This document shows, piece by piece, positions 52,735-61,627 of a stretch of 64,000 nucleotides of DNA; the first letter of the stretch is position 1; the number at the start of each line of letters is the position of its first letter. This DNA is from JADKCZ01 sp963786945. Lineage in GTDB: Bacteria; Myxococcota; Myxococcia; Myxococcales; Anaeromyxobacteraceae. The stretch lies in the NCBI GenBank assembly GCA_963786945.1, contig CAWBAO010000004.1:434001-498000 (forward strand), given 5' to 3'. A program made the translations under genes and the position numbers. The notes below the pieces were generated by a model. It was not told the origin of the DNA, ran no database searches, and saw nothing but the letters and a program-made list of their open reading frames with translations.

Positions 52735-53085
52735 ATGAGCACCGTCCTCCGCCACGCCATCCCCATCCAGACCACCTTCGACCCGCCGCCCGGCAACGTC
52801 GTCGACCGGATCATCGGCCCGTGCTGGGGGATCACCGTGCGCAGCCGCAGCGTGGTCGGCACCACCTGCGCCGGCCTGCAGACCATCTTCGGCGGCGAGA
52901 TCACCATGTTCACCGAGCTGGCCAACGACACCCGCAACGAGGCCATGAACCGGCTCGAGCAGCACGCCCGCGAGATGGGGGCCAACTGCGTCCTGGGCTT
53001 CCGCTTCGACAGCTCCGAGCTCATGCAGAACACCAACGAGATCGTGGCCTACGGCACGGCGGTGGTGATCCGGCCGGGGGCCTGA
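52735..53085 (+). CDS. YbjQ/UPF0145 family protein
   Basis: 116 residues. GPCWGITVRSRSVVGTTCAG and ANDTRNEAMNRLEQHAREMG, then GANCVLGFRFDSSE, are the UPF0145 (YbjQ, DUF74) hallmarks; the family forms pentamers and was once labelled heavy-metal binding. Function unknown. Cotranscription with the HtrA-type protease is likely from spacing. Confidence 0.92.
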   Translation: MSTVLRHAIPIQTTFDPPPGNVVDRIIGPCWGITVRSRSVVGTTCAGLQTIFGGEITMFTELANDTRNEAMNRLEQHAREMGANCVLGFRFDSSELMQNTNEIVAYGTAVVIRPGA

Positions 53086-53116
53086 CCGCCGCCGCGGCGC
53101 CGGCACGCTGGCTCAC

Positions 53117-53740
53117 GTGAGCAGGCTCCAGCCCGAGCTGGCCCGCCGCCTCGACCGGCTGGCGCGACACGCCCACCGCTTCCACCGCCACGCCCACCAC
53201 CCGCTCTGCGGCGCCTACGCCGGCGAGGTGCTCCGGCTGGGCCGGCGCACCCGGCTCTGCCGTGGCTGCACGCTGGCGGCGGCGGGGGCGGTGGGCGGCG
53301 CCGTGGCGGGGTGGGCCGCACCGCCCCTGGGGCCCGAGCTGCTGCTGCTCGGGCCGGCGCTCCTCACCGGCTGGGCGGCGCTGGCGCTCGCCCCCCGCGC
53401 CGGCCGCGCCCGCGCCAAGCTGCTCACCCGCGCCGGCCCGGTGGCGCTGGCCGCCTTCCTGGTGGTCGCCGGCCTGGTCGCCGCCGCCGGGGCCGGGCCG
53501 GGAGACTGGTCCGGCGCCGCCACCGCCGCCGTCAGCGCCGCCCTGGTGGCGCTGGGAGCGCTGGCCTGGCGGCGCCGCGGCCCGGACCGGGCCGCCTGCG
53601 CCGGCTGTCCCCAGGGACCTCCCGGCCCGCGCTGCGACGGCCTCCGCCCGGTGGCCCGGCGCGAGCGGGCCTTCTCGCGCCTGGCCTCGCGCTGGATCGC
53701 GCGGAGCCGGCCCGGCCCATGCCAGACTGCCCGGCCATGA
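53117..53740 (+). CDS. Cysteine-containing membrane protein, family uncertain
   Basis: 207 residues from GTG 53117. A His/Arg-rich N-terminus (RLARHAHRFHRHAHHPLC) leads to a cysteine set (HPLCGAYAGEV, TRLCRGCT) and then three or four membrane helices (residues about 52-150). A second set, CAGCPQGPPGPRC, follows. The LCxGCT pattern recalls DUF2085-type proteins but weakly. The histidines and cysteines could bind a metal. Its stop overlaps the start of the S9 peptidase gene (ATGA), so the two are translationally coupled. Confidence 0.55.
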   Translation: MSRLQPELARRLDRLARHAHRFHRHAHHPLCGAYAGEVLRLGRRTRLCRGCTLAAAGAVGGAVAGWAAPPLGPELLLLGPALLTGWAALALAPRAGRARAKLLTRAGPVALAAFLVVAGLVAAAGAGPGDWSGAATAAVSAALVALGALAWRRRGPDRAACAGCPQGPPGPRCDGLRPVARRERAFSRLASRWIARSRPGPCQTARP

Positions 53741-55923
53741 TCGCCCTGCTCGCCCCCCTGCTCCTGGCCGCCGCCGTCTCCGGGCCCCCGGCGGCCGCCG
53801 ACGCCGAGCCCTTCCTGAAGCGCTACCTCGAGACCCGCCGCTTCACGGCCGGCCGGCCGGCGCGGATCGCGCTCACGCCCGACGGCGACGCCGCCATCTT
53901 CCTGCGCTCCCCGCCCCGATCGCCGGTGGCGGCGCTCTACACCACCGACCTGAGGAGCGGCGAGACCCGCGAGCTGGCCACCGCCGAGAGGCTGCTGGCC
54001 GGCGCCCAGGCCACGCCCACCGCCGCCGAGCAGGCCGAGCTGGAGCGGCGCCGCATCACCACCCGCGGCATCACCGGGTTCGAGCTCTCCCGGGACGGCA
54101 GGCGGCTGGCGGTCGCGGTGGGCGGCCAGCTCTTCCTGCTGGAGCGGGCCAGCGGCGCCATCACCCGGCTCCAGCCCGGCGGCCGGCCCCTCGACCCCCG
54201 CTTCTCGCCCGACGGCGCCACCCTCTCCTACGTGGTGGACAACGACGTGCGGCTGCTCGACCTGGCCACCGGGACGGAGCGCGCCCTCACCAGCGGCGGC
54301 ACCGAGGACGTGCCCCACGGCCTCGCCGAGTTCGTCGCCCAGGAGGAGCTGGGGCGCTTCTCCGGGACCTGGTGGTCGCCCGACTCGAGGTGGGTGGCCT
54401 GGCAGGAGACCGACCAGCGGGCCGTGGAGCGGTTCACCATCCACGACCCGCTCCACCCGGAGCGCCCGGCCGACACCTTCCGTTACCCGCGGGCCGGCCG
54501 CGCCAACGCCTCGGTCAGGGTGGCGGTGTCGCCGGCCGCCGGGGGCCCGCCGGTCTGGCTGGCCTGGGACCGCGAGAGGTACCCCTACCTCGGCGCGGTG
54601 CGCTGGGACGAGGGCGGCCCGCTCTGCCTGGTGGTGCTGACCCGCGCCCAGGACGAGCTGGCGTTGCTGGCCGCCGACCCGGTCACCGGCGCCACCCGCC
54701 TGCTGCTGTCCGAGAAGGACGCCGCCTGGGTCAACCTGGTGCAGGGCTTCCCGCGCTGGAAGGAGGACGGCAGCGGCTTCTTCTGGTGGACGGAGCGGAG
54801 CGGCTGGCCCGAGATCGAGCTGCGCCGCCCCGACGGGGCGCCGGCCGCCACCTGGGTGAAGGGGGGCGCGGGGCTCGACAAGCTGGTCGGCTACGACGAG
54901 AAGCGGCGCTGGCTCTGGTTCACCGGCGGCCCGGACCCGACCCAGACGCGGCTCTACGTGGTGAAGGACGGCGCGGCGCCGGAGGAGTGGCTGGCGCCGG
55001 TGGTGCCGGTGTCCACCAGCGCGCAGCTCTCCAGGAACGGCGAGGTGCTGCTGGTGACGCGCTCCACCCTGGGCGCCACCGGCCTCCCCACCGTCCACCG
55101 GGTCGACGGCCGCCGCCTGGCCGAGCTCCCCTCGGTGGCGGAGCGGCCGCCCTTCGAGCCCGGGGCCGAGCTCTTCCTGGTCGGGCCGGCCCCCGGCTTC
55201 CACGCCTCGGTGATCCGGCCGCGGAACGCCCGGCCCGGGGAGAAGCTGCCGGTCTACCTCTCGGTCTACGGCGGCCCGCACGCCCAGGTGGTCGGCGTCC
55301 GCCCCGACCACCTGGCGCAGTGGATCGCCGACCAGGGCTTCATCCACGTCGCCATCGACGGCCGCGGCACGCCGCGGCGCGGGCGCGACTGGGAGCGGGC
55401 CATCCGCGGCGACTTCGCCGGCCCGGCGCTCGACGACCAGGTGGCCGCCCTGAAGGCGCTGGCCGCCGTCGTCCCCGAGCTCGACCTGGGCCGCGTCGGC
55501 GTGGAGGGCTGGTCCTTCGGCGGCTACTTCGCGGCGCTGGCGGTGATGCGCTACCCGGAGGTCTTCAAGGCCGCGGTGGCCGGGGCGCCGGTGGCCGACT
55601 GGGCCGACTACGACACCGCCTACACCGAGCGCTACCTGGGGCTGCCCGCCGAGGCGCCCCAGGCCTACCAGCGCTCCTCGCTGCTCACCTGGGCCCCCCG
55701 GCTGGAGCGGCCGCTCCTGCTCATCCACGGCACCGCCGACGACAACGTCTACTTCTTCAACTCGCTCAAGCTGGCCGACGTCCTGCTGCGCGCCGGCAAG
55801 CCCTGCGAGCTGCTGGTGCTCCCCGGCCTCACCCACCTGGCCATGGCCACGGGCGACCCGGCCTACGCGGCGCGGATCTGGGAGCGCGCCCTGGGGTTCC
55901 TCGCGGAGCACCTGGCCCGGTAG
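53737..55923 (+). CDS. S9B dipeptidyl peptidase IV-like serine peptidase
   Basis: 728 residues from ATG 53737. Signal peptide MIALLAPLLLAAAVSG. N-terminal beta-propeller (residues about 60-470) with the DPP4 active-site glutamates in LAEFVAQEELGRF, which hold the substrate N-terminus. Alpha/beta-hydrolase domain: nucleophile Ser in VEGWSFGGYFAALAV, Asp in GTADDNVYF, His in GLTHLAMA. Removes N-terminal dipeptides, usually with Pro or Ala second. Ends three bases before the convergent M20 stop. Confidence 0.95.
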   Translation: MIALLAPLLLAAAVSGPPAAADAEPFLKRYLETRRFTAGRPARIALTPDGDAAIFLRSPPRSPVAALYTTDLRSGETRELATAERLLAGAQATPTAAEQAELERRRITTRGITGFELSRDGRRLAVAVGGQLFLLERASGAITRLQPGGRPLDPRFSPDGATLSYVVDNDVRLLDLATGTERALTSGGTEDVPHGLAEFVAQEELGRFSGTWWSPDSRWVAWQETDQRAVERFTIHDPLHPERPADTFRYPRAGRANASVRVAVSPAAGGPPVWLAWDRERYPYLGAVRWDEGGPLCLVVLTRAQDELALLAADPVTGATRLLLSEKDAAWVNLVQGFPRWKEDGSGFFWWTERSGWPEIELRRPDGAPAATWVKGGAGLDKLVGYDEKRRWLWFTGGPDPTQTRLYVVKDGAAPEEWLAPVVPVSTSAQLSRNGEVLLVTRSTLGATGLPTVHRVDGRRLAELPSVAERPPFEPGAELFLVGPAPGFHASVIRPRNARPGEKLPVYLSVYGGPHAQVVGVRPDHLAQWIADQGFIHVAIDGRGTPRRGRDWERAIRGDFAGPALDDQVAALKALAAVVPELDLGRVGVEGWSFGGYFAALAVMRYPEVFKAAVAGAPVADWADYDTAYTERYLGLPAEAPQAYQRSSLLTWAPRLERPLLLIHGTADDNVYFFNSLKLADVLLRAGKPCELLVLPGLTHLAMATGDPAYAARIWERALGFLAEHLAR

Positions 55924-55926
55924 GGC

Positions 55927-57327
55927 TCAGGACGTCCCCAGGGCCCCGGCCAGCTCGGCGTAGAGGTGGATGGCGCTGCGGATGGCCTTCTGGAAGTCCC
56001 CCAGGTCGAGGCTCTCGTTCTCCGAGTGGGCGTTGGAGTAGGGATCCTCGACGCCGATGAGGAGGGCCGGCGCGCCGCCCAGCGCCTGCGCGAAGGGCTC
56101 GACGAAGCCGATGGAGCCGCCGCAGCCGATGGCCAGCGCCTTCCGCCCGAACCCCTTCTCCAGCGCCCGGAAGGCCGCGGCGAAGGCCGGGTGGCCGAGG
56201 TCGGTGATCCAGGGGGCGCCGGCGGCCAGCCGCGTGATGGTCACCTCGACGCCCCAGGGGGCCGCGGCGCGCAGCGCCTCCTCCAGCTGCCGGGCCACCA
56301 CCTCCGGCTCGAGGTCGGGCACCAGCCGCACGCCGAGCCGGGCCCAGGCCGTGTCGTTGATGACGTTGCGGGCGTCCTTCCGGTTGGAGGCCTGGATGGC
56401 ATTCACCGAGAGCGAGGGCTGCCACCAGGTGGTCTCGAGCGGGTGGCGGTCGCCGAGCAGCTGCACCCCGGGCCGCATCCTGGCCTGCCTGCGGAAGTCC
56501 TCCGCCGTGATGGGGAGGGCCTCGATGGCCTCGCGCTGCGCCGGGGTGAGCGGCCGGACCCTCTCCAGCACGCCGGGGATGGCCACCCGCCCCGCGGCGT
56601 CCACCAGCCCGGCCAGCATCTTCGCCAGCGCCAGGGCGGGATCGGGCACCGGCCCGCCCCACATCCCCGAGTGCACCGACTGGTCGAGGGCCCGCACCTC
56701 GACCTCGACGCAGACCAGCCCGCGCAGCGCCACCGTCACCGAGGGCACGCCGGTCTCGACGTTCCCGGTGTCGGTCAGGATCATGGCGTCGGCGTCGAGC
56801 CGGGGGCGGTACCTGGCCAGGAAGGCGCCGAGGTGATCCGAGCCAATCTCCTCCTCCCCCTCCACCACCAGCTTGACGTTGACCGGCAGCTTCCGGGCGC
56901 CGCGCGCCCAGGCGTCCACCGCGGCCACGTGGGTGAGGATCCCGGCCTTGTCGTCGGCGGCCCCGCGCCCGTAGAGCCGGCCCTCCCGCTCGGTGGGCTC
57001 GAAGGGCGGGCTCTTCCAGGCCGCGGCGTCGCCGGCGGGCTGCACGTCGTGGTGGGCGTAGAGGAGCACCGTGGGCAGGGCCGGATCCTCGATGCGCTCG
57101 GCGTAGACGTAGGGGTGGGCACCCTCCACCTTGAGCACCTCCACCAGCTTGAAGCTGCGGCGGCGCAGCAGCTCGGCCACCGCCTCGGCGCTGCGGTTCA
57201 CCTCGATCTCGGGGAAGCCGGGGAAGGAGACCGAGGGGATGCGGACCAGCCGCTTCAGCTCGTCGAGGTAGATGGCGGCGTTGCGCTCGTAGTGGGCCAG
57301 GGCCAGGTCGGTGGGGTGCTCGCTCAT
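55927..57327 (-). CDS. M20-family zinc dipeptidase (CNDP/PepV-like)
   Basis: 466 residues from ATG 57327. Metal ligands: His in LYAHHDVQPAG, Asp in GRGAADDKAG, Glu pair in VVEGEEEIGS, Asp in ILTDTGN, and a late His in NAHSENESLDL. The dimerisation lid begins near LRGLVCVEVEVRALDQSVHS. Such enzymes hydrolyse dipeptides or N-acyl amino acids. A TATATC box lies eight bases before the ATG, in the 23-base gap shared with ycaO. Confidence 0.95.
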   Translation of the reverse strand: MSEHPTDLALAHYERNAAIYLDELKRLVRIPSVSFPGFPEIEVNRSAEAVAELLRRRSFKLVEVLKVEGAHPYVYAERIEDPALPTVLLYAHHDVQPAGDAAAWKSPPFEPTEREGRLYGRGAADDKAGILTHVAAVDAWARGARKLPVNVKLVVEGEEEIGSDHLGAFLARYRPRLDADAMILTDTGNVETGVPSVTVALRGLVCVEVEVRALDQSVHSGMWGGPVPDPALALAKMLAGLVDAAGRVAIPGVLERVRPLTPAQREAIEALPITAEDFRRQARMRPGVQLLGDRHPLETTWWQPSLSVNAIQASNRKDARNVINDTAWARLGVRLVPDLEPEVVARQLEEALRAAAPWGVEVTITRLAAGAPWITDLGHPAFAAAFRALEKGFGRKALAIGCGGSIGFVEPFAQALGGAPALLIGVEDPYSNAHSENESLDLGDFQKAIRSAIHLYAELAGALGTS

Positions 57328-57333
57328 GGGTTC

Positions 57334-57345
57334 AGGATATAAGGC
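57334..57345. promoter_or_regulatory. Back-to-back -10 boxes for the M20 and ycaO genes
   Basis: The string AGGATATAAGG holds TATAAG on the plus strand (57338-57343, seven bases before ATG 57351) and TATATC on the minus strand (eight bases before ATG 57327). The boxes share bases, so polymerase can occupy only one direction at a time. Confidence 0.45.
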
Positions 57346-57350
57346 GGTGG

Positions 57351-58469
57351 ATGCCGGACTCACGGACCCTTCCGGAGCGTCACCTGCTGCGGCGCTGCGC
57401 GGCGGTGGGCGTCACCCGCCTGGCGCGCATCACCGGGCTCGACCGGGCCGGCGTCGAGGTGGCCGCGGCGGTGCGCCCGGCCGGCCACGTCCTGCAGGTC
57501 TCCGCCGGGAAGGGGGAGACCTGGGCGGCGGCGGCCCGCGGCGCCCTCTCCGAGGCCGCCGAGCTCGGCGCCGCCGAGCGGCCCCGCGTCGACGCCCGGG
57601 GCTCCTTCGCCGCGCTGGCCGCCCGGTTCGGCGACGCCGTGGTGGATCCCGCCGCGCTGGCGCCGGCCGGGTCGGCCCCCGGCTGGCGCGACCTCCGCCT
57701 GGCCTGGCGGGAGGCGGTCGACCTCGCCCGCGGCGCCACCCGGCTGGTCCCCACCCACGCCGTGCACTGTCCGCCGCCCGGGAGCGAGCCCCTCGGGCTG
57801 GCGGTGGTGCCCTGGACCTCCTCCGGCCTGGCCGCCCACCCCGACCGCGACGCCGCGCTGCTCCACGCCCTGCTCGAGGTCTGCGAGCGCGATCAGCTGG
57901 CGCGGTCGCTGCCGCGCGGCTTCACGCCCGGCGCCGTCCGGGAGCGGCTGATCGACCCGGCCTCCCTGGCCCGGGTGGCGCCGCGGACGGCCGCGTGGCG
58001 CGAGGCGATCGAGTCGCGCGGCTTCACGGTGCACCTCCTGGACGTCACGGGCCGGCTCGGCCTCCCCGCCGCCGCCGCGCTGCTGGCCGACCGCGACGGC
58101 GGCCCGGTGCCGCTGGCCGCCGGCTATGCCTGCCGCCCCTCCCGCGACGAGGCGCTGCTGGCGGCGCTGCTGGAGGCGGCCCAGTCGCGCCTCACCGAGA
58201 TCCACGGGGCGCGGGAGGACGTGCTCCACGGCGAGCGGGACGCCGCGGCGCCGCTGCTGCGCTGGTGCGGCTCGGCCCGGCCCAGGCGCCGGGCCGCCGA
58301 CCTGCCCGACCACCCTCCCCGCCCCGCCGCGGCGCAGGTGGCCCGGCTGGTCGGCCGGCTGGTGGCCGCCGGCCACCCCCCGCTGGCCGCCGACCTCGAC
58401 GGCCCGCCCGGCCTGGCCGTGGTGAAGGTGCTCGCCCCCGGGCTGCGGCGCTCGGAGCTGCTGGGGTGA
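57351..58469 (+). CDS. ycaO: YcaO-domain cyclodehydratase/thioamidation protein
   Basis: 372 residues from ATG 57351. YcaO enzymes use ATP to activate a peptide amide, forming azol(in)es or, with TfuA, thioamides. The ATP/Mg blocks are present: SEAAELGAAE (67-76), SSGLAAHPDRDAALLHALLE with Glu176 and Glu179 (157-176 onward), and LLEAAQSRL (273-281) after GYACRPSRDEA. Ends RRSELLG without the long PxPxP tail of azoline-forming RiPP enzymes. No E1-like, McbC-like or precursor gene is nearby. The stop overlaps the tfuA GTG start, so the pair is coupled. Confidence 0.92.
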   Translation: MPDSRTLPERHLLRRCAAVGVTRLARITGLDRAGVEVAAAVRPAGHVLQVSAGKGETWAAAARGALSEAAELGAAERPRVDARGSFAALAARFGDAVVDPAALAPAGSAPGWRDLRLAWREAVDLARGATRLVPTHAVHCPPPGSEPLGLAVVPWTSSGLAAHPDRDAALLHALLEVCERDQLARSLPRGFTPGAVRERLIDPASLARVAPRTAAWREAIESRGFTVHLLDVTGRLGLPAAAALLADRDGGPVPLAAGYACRPSRDEALLAALLEAAQSRLTEIHGAREDVLHGERDAAAPLLRWCGSARPRRRAADLPDHPPRPAAAQVARLVGRLVAAGHPPLAADLDGPPGLAVVKVLAPGLRRSELLG

Positions 58470-59704
58470 GCCCCGCCCTCCGCCCCGGCGACGTGATCGC
58501 CTTCCTCGGTCCCTCGCTCGACGCCGGCCAGGCCCGCGCCCTCGGGCCGCTCACGCTCCGCCCGCCGGCCCGCGCCGGCGACGTCCACGGCGTGCTGGCG
58601 GCCCGCCCCCTCGCCATCGCGCTCATCGACGGGCTCTTCGACGCCGCCCCCTCGGTCTGGCACCACGAGCTGCTGGCGGCGCAGGCGGCCGGCGTGCAGG
58701 TCTTCGGCGGCGCGTCGATGGGGGCGCTGCGGGCGGCCGAGCTGGCCCGGCACGGGGTGGTGGGCGTCGGCCGCATCTTCGCGGGGTACCGCGACGGTGC
58801 GCTCCTCGGCGACGACGAGGTGGCGCTGCTCCACGCCTCGGCGGCGCACGGGTTCCGGCCGCTCACCGTGCCGCTGGTCGACGTCCGCCGGGCCGTCGAG
58901 GAGGCCCGGGCCGCCGGGCTGGTCGGCGCGCGCCAGGCGGCGCGGGTGGTGCGGGCCGCGGCCGCGATCTTCTACCAGGACCGGAGCTGGCGGCGCGTGC
59001 TGGAGGCCTCGCGGCTGCCGGCCAGGACGGCGACCGCGCTGCGCCGCTTCCTCCCCGCGGCGCCGTCGCAGAAGGCCGAGGACGCCCGGGCCACGCTGGA
59101 GGCCGCGCTGGCCCATGCCCGGGCCCGCCGGGCCGGCTCGCCCGCGGCGCCGCCCCCGGACCGCCCGCCCCCGCCCACCCAGGCCCGCCGCCTGGCCCTC
59201 GACGCCACGCGGGCCCGCCTGGGCGATGCCGAGGTGGCCGGCCGCGAGGTCCTGGCGGCGCTGGCCGCCCGCCCCGACGCCGGGCGGCTGGCCGCCGACG
59301 GCCTGGCGCGGCTGCTGCTGGCGGCGCAGGCCCGCGCCCTGGGCCTGGCGGCGACCGGGGACGAGGTGGCCGACGCCGAGCGGCGCTGGCTGGCGGCGCT
59401 GGGCGTCCCGGGCCGCCAGCGGGAGCGGTTCCTGGCCGCCTGTGCCCTCGACGACGGCGAGGCCCGCCGCCTGGCCGAGGGGCTGGCGCTGGAGGCGCGG
59501 CTGCTCGGCGAGGCGGCCCGGGCCATCCCCGACGGCCCGGGCTGGGGCGAGGGGCTGGCGCTCGGCGCCAGGCTCAGCGGGGCGTGGACGGCGGAGGCGG
59601 CGCGGCTGGCATCAGCTGCCTCGAGAAGAACTCGAGCTCGCGGCCCAGGGTCTGGACCACGTTCTCGCGCTTCTGCGCGCCGTGCCCCTCGTCGGGGAAG
59701 ATGA
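58466..59704 (+). CDS. tfuA: TfuA-like protein with long C-terminal extension
   Basis: 412 residues from GTG 58466 (GTGA overlap with ycaO). TfuA core, residues 10-150: FLGPSL (13-18), IALIDGLFDAAPSVWHHELL, GGASMGALRAAEL (81-93) and GYRDGALLGDDEVA. TfuA partners YcaO in thioamidation, probably by delivering sulfur. Beyond the core lies a Pro-rich linker (about 225-240) and a helical Ala/Arg-rich region with LLLAAQARALGLAATGDEVA, seemingly a separate domain. The last 131 bases run antisense to the convergent S9 gene and encode a basic tail of doubtful value. Confidence 0.88.
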   Translation: MSPALRPGDVIAFLGPSLDAGQARALGPLTLRPPARAGDVHGVLAARPLAIALIDGLFDAAPSVWHHELLAAQAAGVQVFGGASMGALRAAELARHGVVGVGRIFAGYRDGALLGDDEVALLHASAAHGFRPLTVPLVDVRRAVEEARAAGLVGARQAARVVRAAAAIFYQDRSWRRVLEASRLPARTATALRRFLPAAPSQKAEDARATLEAALAHARARRAGSPAAPPPDRPPPPTQARRLALDATRARLGDAEVAGREVLAALAARPDAGRLAADGLARLLLAAQARALGLAATGDEVADAERRWLAALGVPGRQRERFLAACALDDGEARRLAEGLALEARLLGEAARAIPDGPGWGEGLALGARLSGAWTAEAARLASAASRRTRARGPGSGPRSRASARRAPRRGR

Positions 59705-61547
59705 GCAGCTCCACCGGGACGCCGCGCGCGGCCAGCGCGTCGTGGATCTGGACGGCCTCGCCGGCCGGCACCCGCGGATCGCTCAGCCCCTGGATGAGGA
59801 GCAGCGGCCCCTGGACGCGGTCCACGTAGCTGGACGGCGAGAGCTTCACCAGCGCCTCGCGGTCCTTGACGAGGTCGCCGTACTCGCTGGCGCGCAGGAG
59901 GCGCCGGTACGGGGCGGTGTTCTCCAGGAAGGTGACCAGGTTGGAGATGCCGACGTTGGAGGCGCCGGCGTCGTAGGCCCCGGCGAACATGGTCATGCCG
60001 ACCAGGGTGGCGTAGCCGCCGTAGCTGCCGCCCAGGATGCCCACCTTCGGCGCGACGCCGTCGACGGCGAAGGCGGTGCGGGCCCAGCGGGCGGCGTCCT
60101 CGATGTCGGTGATGACCTCGAGCCGCCTCGGCCCGTCGTCGGCGCGGACCCATGCCTTGCCGTAGCCCATCGAGCCGCGCACGTTGGGCTGCACCAGCAC
60201 GAAGCCGGCGTCGACGAAGAGCTGGGCGACCGGGCTGAAGCCCGGCTTCACCTGCCCCTCCGGCCCGCCGTGGAACTGGACCAGCACCGGGCAGGGGGCG
60301 GGCGCGCAGCGGGCCGGGCGGCGCACCAGGGCGGGGATGGGCGTGCCGTCGCGGGCCGGGTAGGACACCAGCGTGGCCCGGGCGAAGCGCCGGGTGTCCA
60401 CCTCGGGGGCGCTCGGCACCACCCAGCGGGTGAGCGCGCCGGTCTTCCAGTCGTGCACCCAGCTGGCGCTGGGGGCGTCCCCCGGATCCACCGAGAGGAC
60501 CGTGAAGCGCCCGTCGCGGGTGGTGGCGCCGGCCAGGACGTGGTCGGCGGGTGGCAGCCGGGGCAGCGCCACCGGCCGGTAGGTGCGGGCGTCGAGCGCG
60601 AAGAGGCGGGTCGAGCCCCCCTCGTTGACCTGGTAGAGGATGCGGGTGCGGGCCTGGTCGATGGTGAAGCCCGACACGTCCCACCTGAGGTCCGGGGTCA
60701 CCGGCGTCAGCGCGCCGGCCTTCCAGCGGTAGAGCCGGGTGAGGTCGCCCGGCTTGTTGGTCAGGACCAGCAGCTCGCCCTCCTGGGCGGCGTAGCGCGC
60801 CCGGTACTCCTCGGCCTCGCCCTGCCCGAGCAGCGGCGTCAGCGCCCGGCTCGCCAGGTCCCACTCGAACCACTCCGAGGTGAGCGCGCCGGTGTCCCTG
60901 GAGAGCAGGAGCTTGCCGCCTCGCTCGTCGTGGACCGACCAGAGGCCGGGCTGGTCGAGCACCAGCTGGCGGGCGCCGGTGGCGAGCTCGTAGCGGTAGA
61001 CCGCGTAGGCGTCCGGCCTCCGGTCGTTGGCGCGGTAGTAGAGGGACGTGCCGTCGCGCGAGAGGAGCTGCGCGACGGTCTGGATCCCCGGCCGGTGCTG
61101 GATCTCCCGCAGCGGGCCGCCGTCGGCCGGCATCAGGTAGAGGCCCGGGTTCTCCTCGCCCTTGCGGTCACGCTGCACCACCAGCGTCCGGCCGTCCGGC
61201 GTGACGGCGGCCAGCGTGGTCGCGTCCTCGCCCCCGGTGAGCTGGACCGGGAAGCGATCGGGCCCGTCGAGCCGCCAGAGCTGGGTGGTGCCGGTGACGC
61301 GCCAGGAGAAGAAGAGCCGGCGCCCGTCGTCGGAGAGCACGCCCGCGCCCGGGGACCGGACGTCGAGCATGGCCTGGATGGTGCGGGAGAGCGCGGCGTC
61401 GAGCGGGCGCGGCGCGAACCTCGCCAGCAGCTCGGGCGCCACCGAGGCCGCGCCGTGGCCCGAGTAGCCGCGGGACGGCGCGGGGGCCTGGGCGGCGGCG
61501 GCCGGGACGGCACCGAGCGCGAGGACGAGGGCGAGAGCACGGACCAT
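59574..61547 (-). CDS. S9C-type prolyl oligopeptidase family serine peptidase
   Basis: 657 residues from ATG 61547. Signal peptide ends AVPAAAAQA. N-terminal WD-like propeller (repeats such as SPGAGVLSDDGRRLFFSW and VTPDGRTLVVQRDRKG) and C-terminal hydrolase with HGGPEGQ, VGILGGSYGGYATLVG (Ser), GLSDPRVP (Asp) and PDEGHGAQ (His). Cys pair CAPAPC lies at the domain start. Acylaminoacyl-peptidase-like. It overlaps the tfuA 3' end by 131 bases. Confidence 0.94.
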   Translation of the reverse strand: MVRALALVLALGAVPAAAAQAPAPSRGYSGHGAASVAPELLARFAPRPLDAALSRTIQAMLDVRSPGAGVLSDDGRRLFFSWRVTGTTQLWRLDGPDRFPVQLTGGEDATTLAAVTPDGRTLVVQRDRKGEENPGLYLMPADGGPLREIQHRPGIQTVAQLLSRDGTSLYYRANDRRPDAYAVYRYELATGARQLVLDQPGLWSVHDERGGKLLLSRDTGALTSEWFEWDLASRALTPLLGQGEAEEYRARYAAQEGELLVLTNKPGDLTRLYRWKAGALTPVTPDLRWDVSGFTIDQARTRILYQVNEGGSTRLFALDARTYRPVALPRLPPADHVLAGATTRDGRFTVLSVDPGDAPSASWVHDWKTGALTRWVVPSAPEVDTRRFARATLVSYPARDGTPIPALVRRPARCAPAPCPVLVQFHGGPEGQVKPGFSPVAQLFVDAGFVLVQPNVRGSMGYGKAWVRADDGPRRLEVITDIEDAARWARTAFAVDGVAPKVGILGGSYGGYATLVGMTMFAGAYDAGASNVGISNLVTFLENTAPYRRLLRASEYGDLVKDREALVKLSPSSYVDRVQGPLLLIQGLSDPRVPAGEAVQIHDALAARGVPVELLIFPDEGHGAQKRENVVQTLGRELEFFSRQLMPAAPPPPSTPR

Positions 61548-61627
61548 GTGGCCTCCTGCGTGAGCGGGGCCTCCTTCCTACCCGGAGGCGCCGGGGAGGT
61601 CACGTGCTTCCGTCGGCTCGAGCGGGG

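Noticed and set aside
57300..57351. RiPP precursor peptide beside ycaO
   Set aside because: Only 23 bases separate ycaO from the divergent M20 gene and tfuA overlaps ycaO, so there is no room for a precursor gene.
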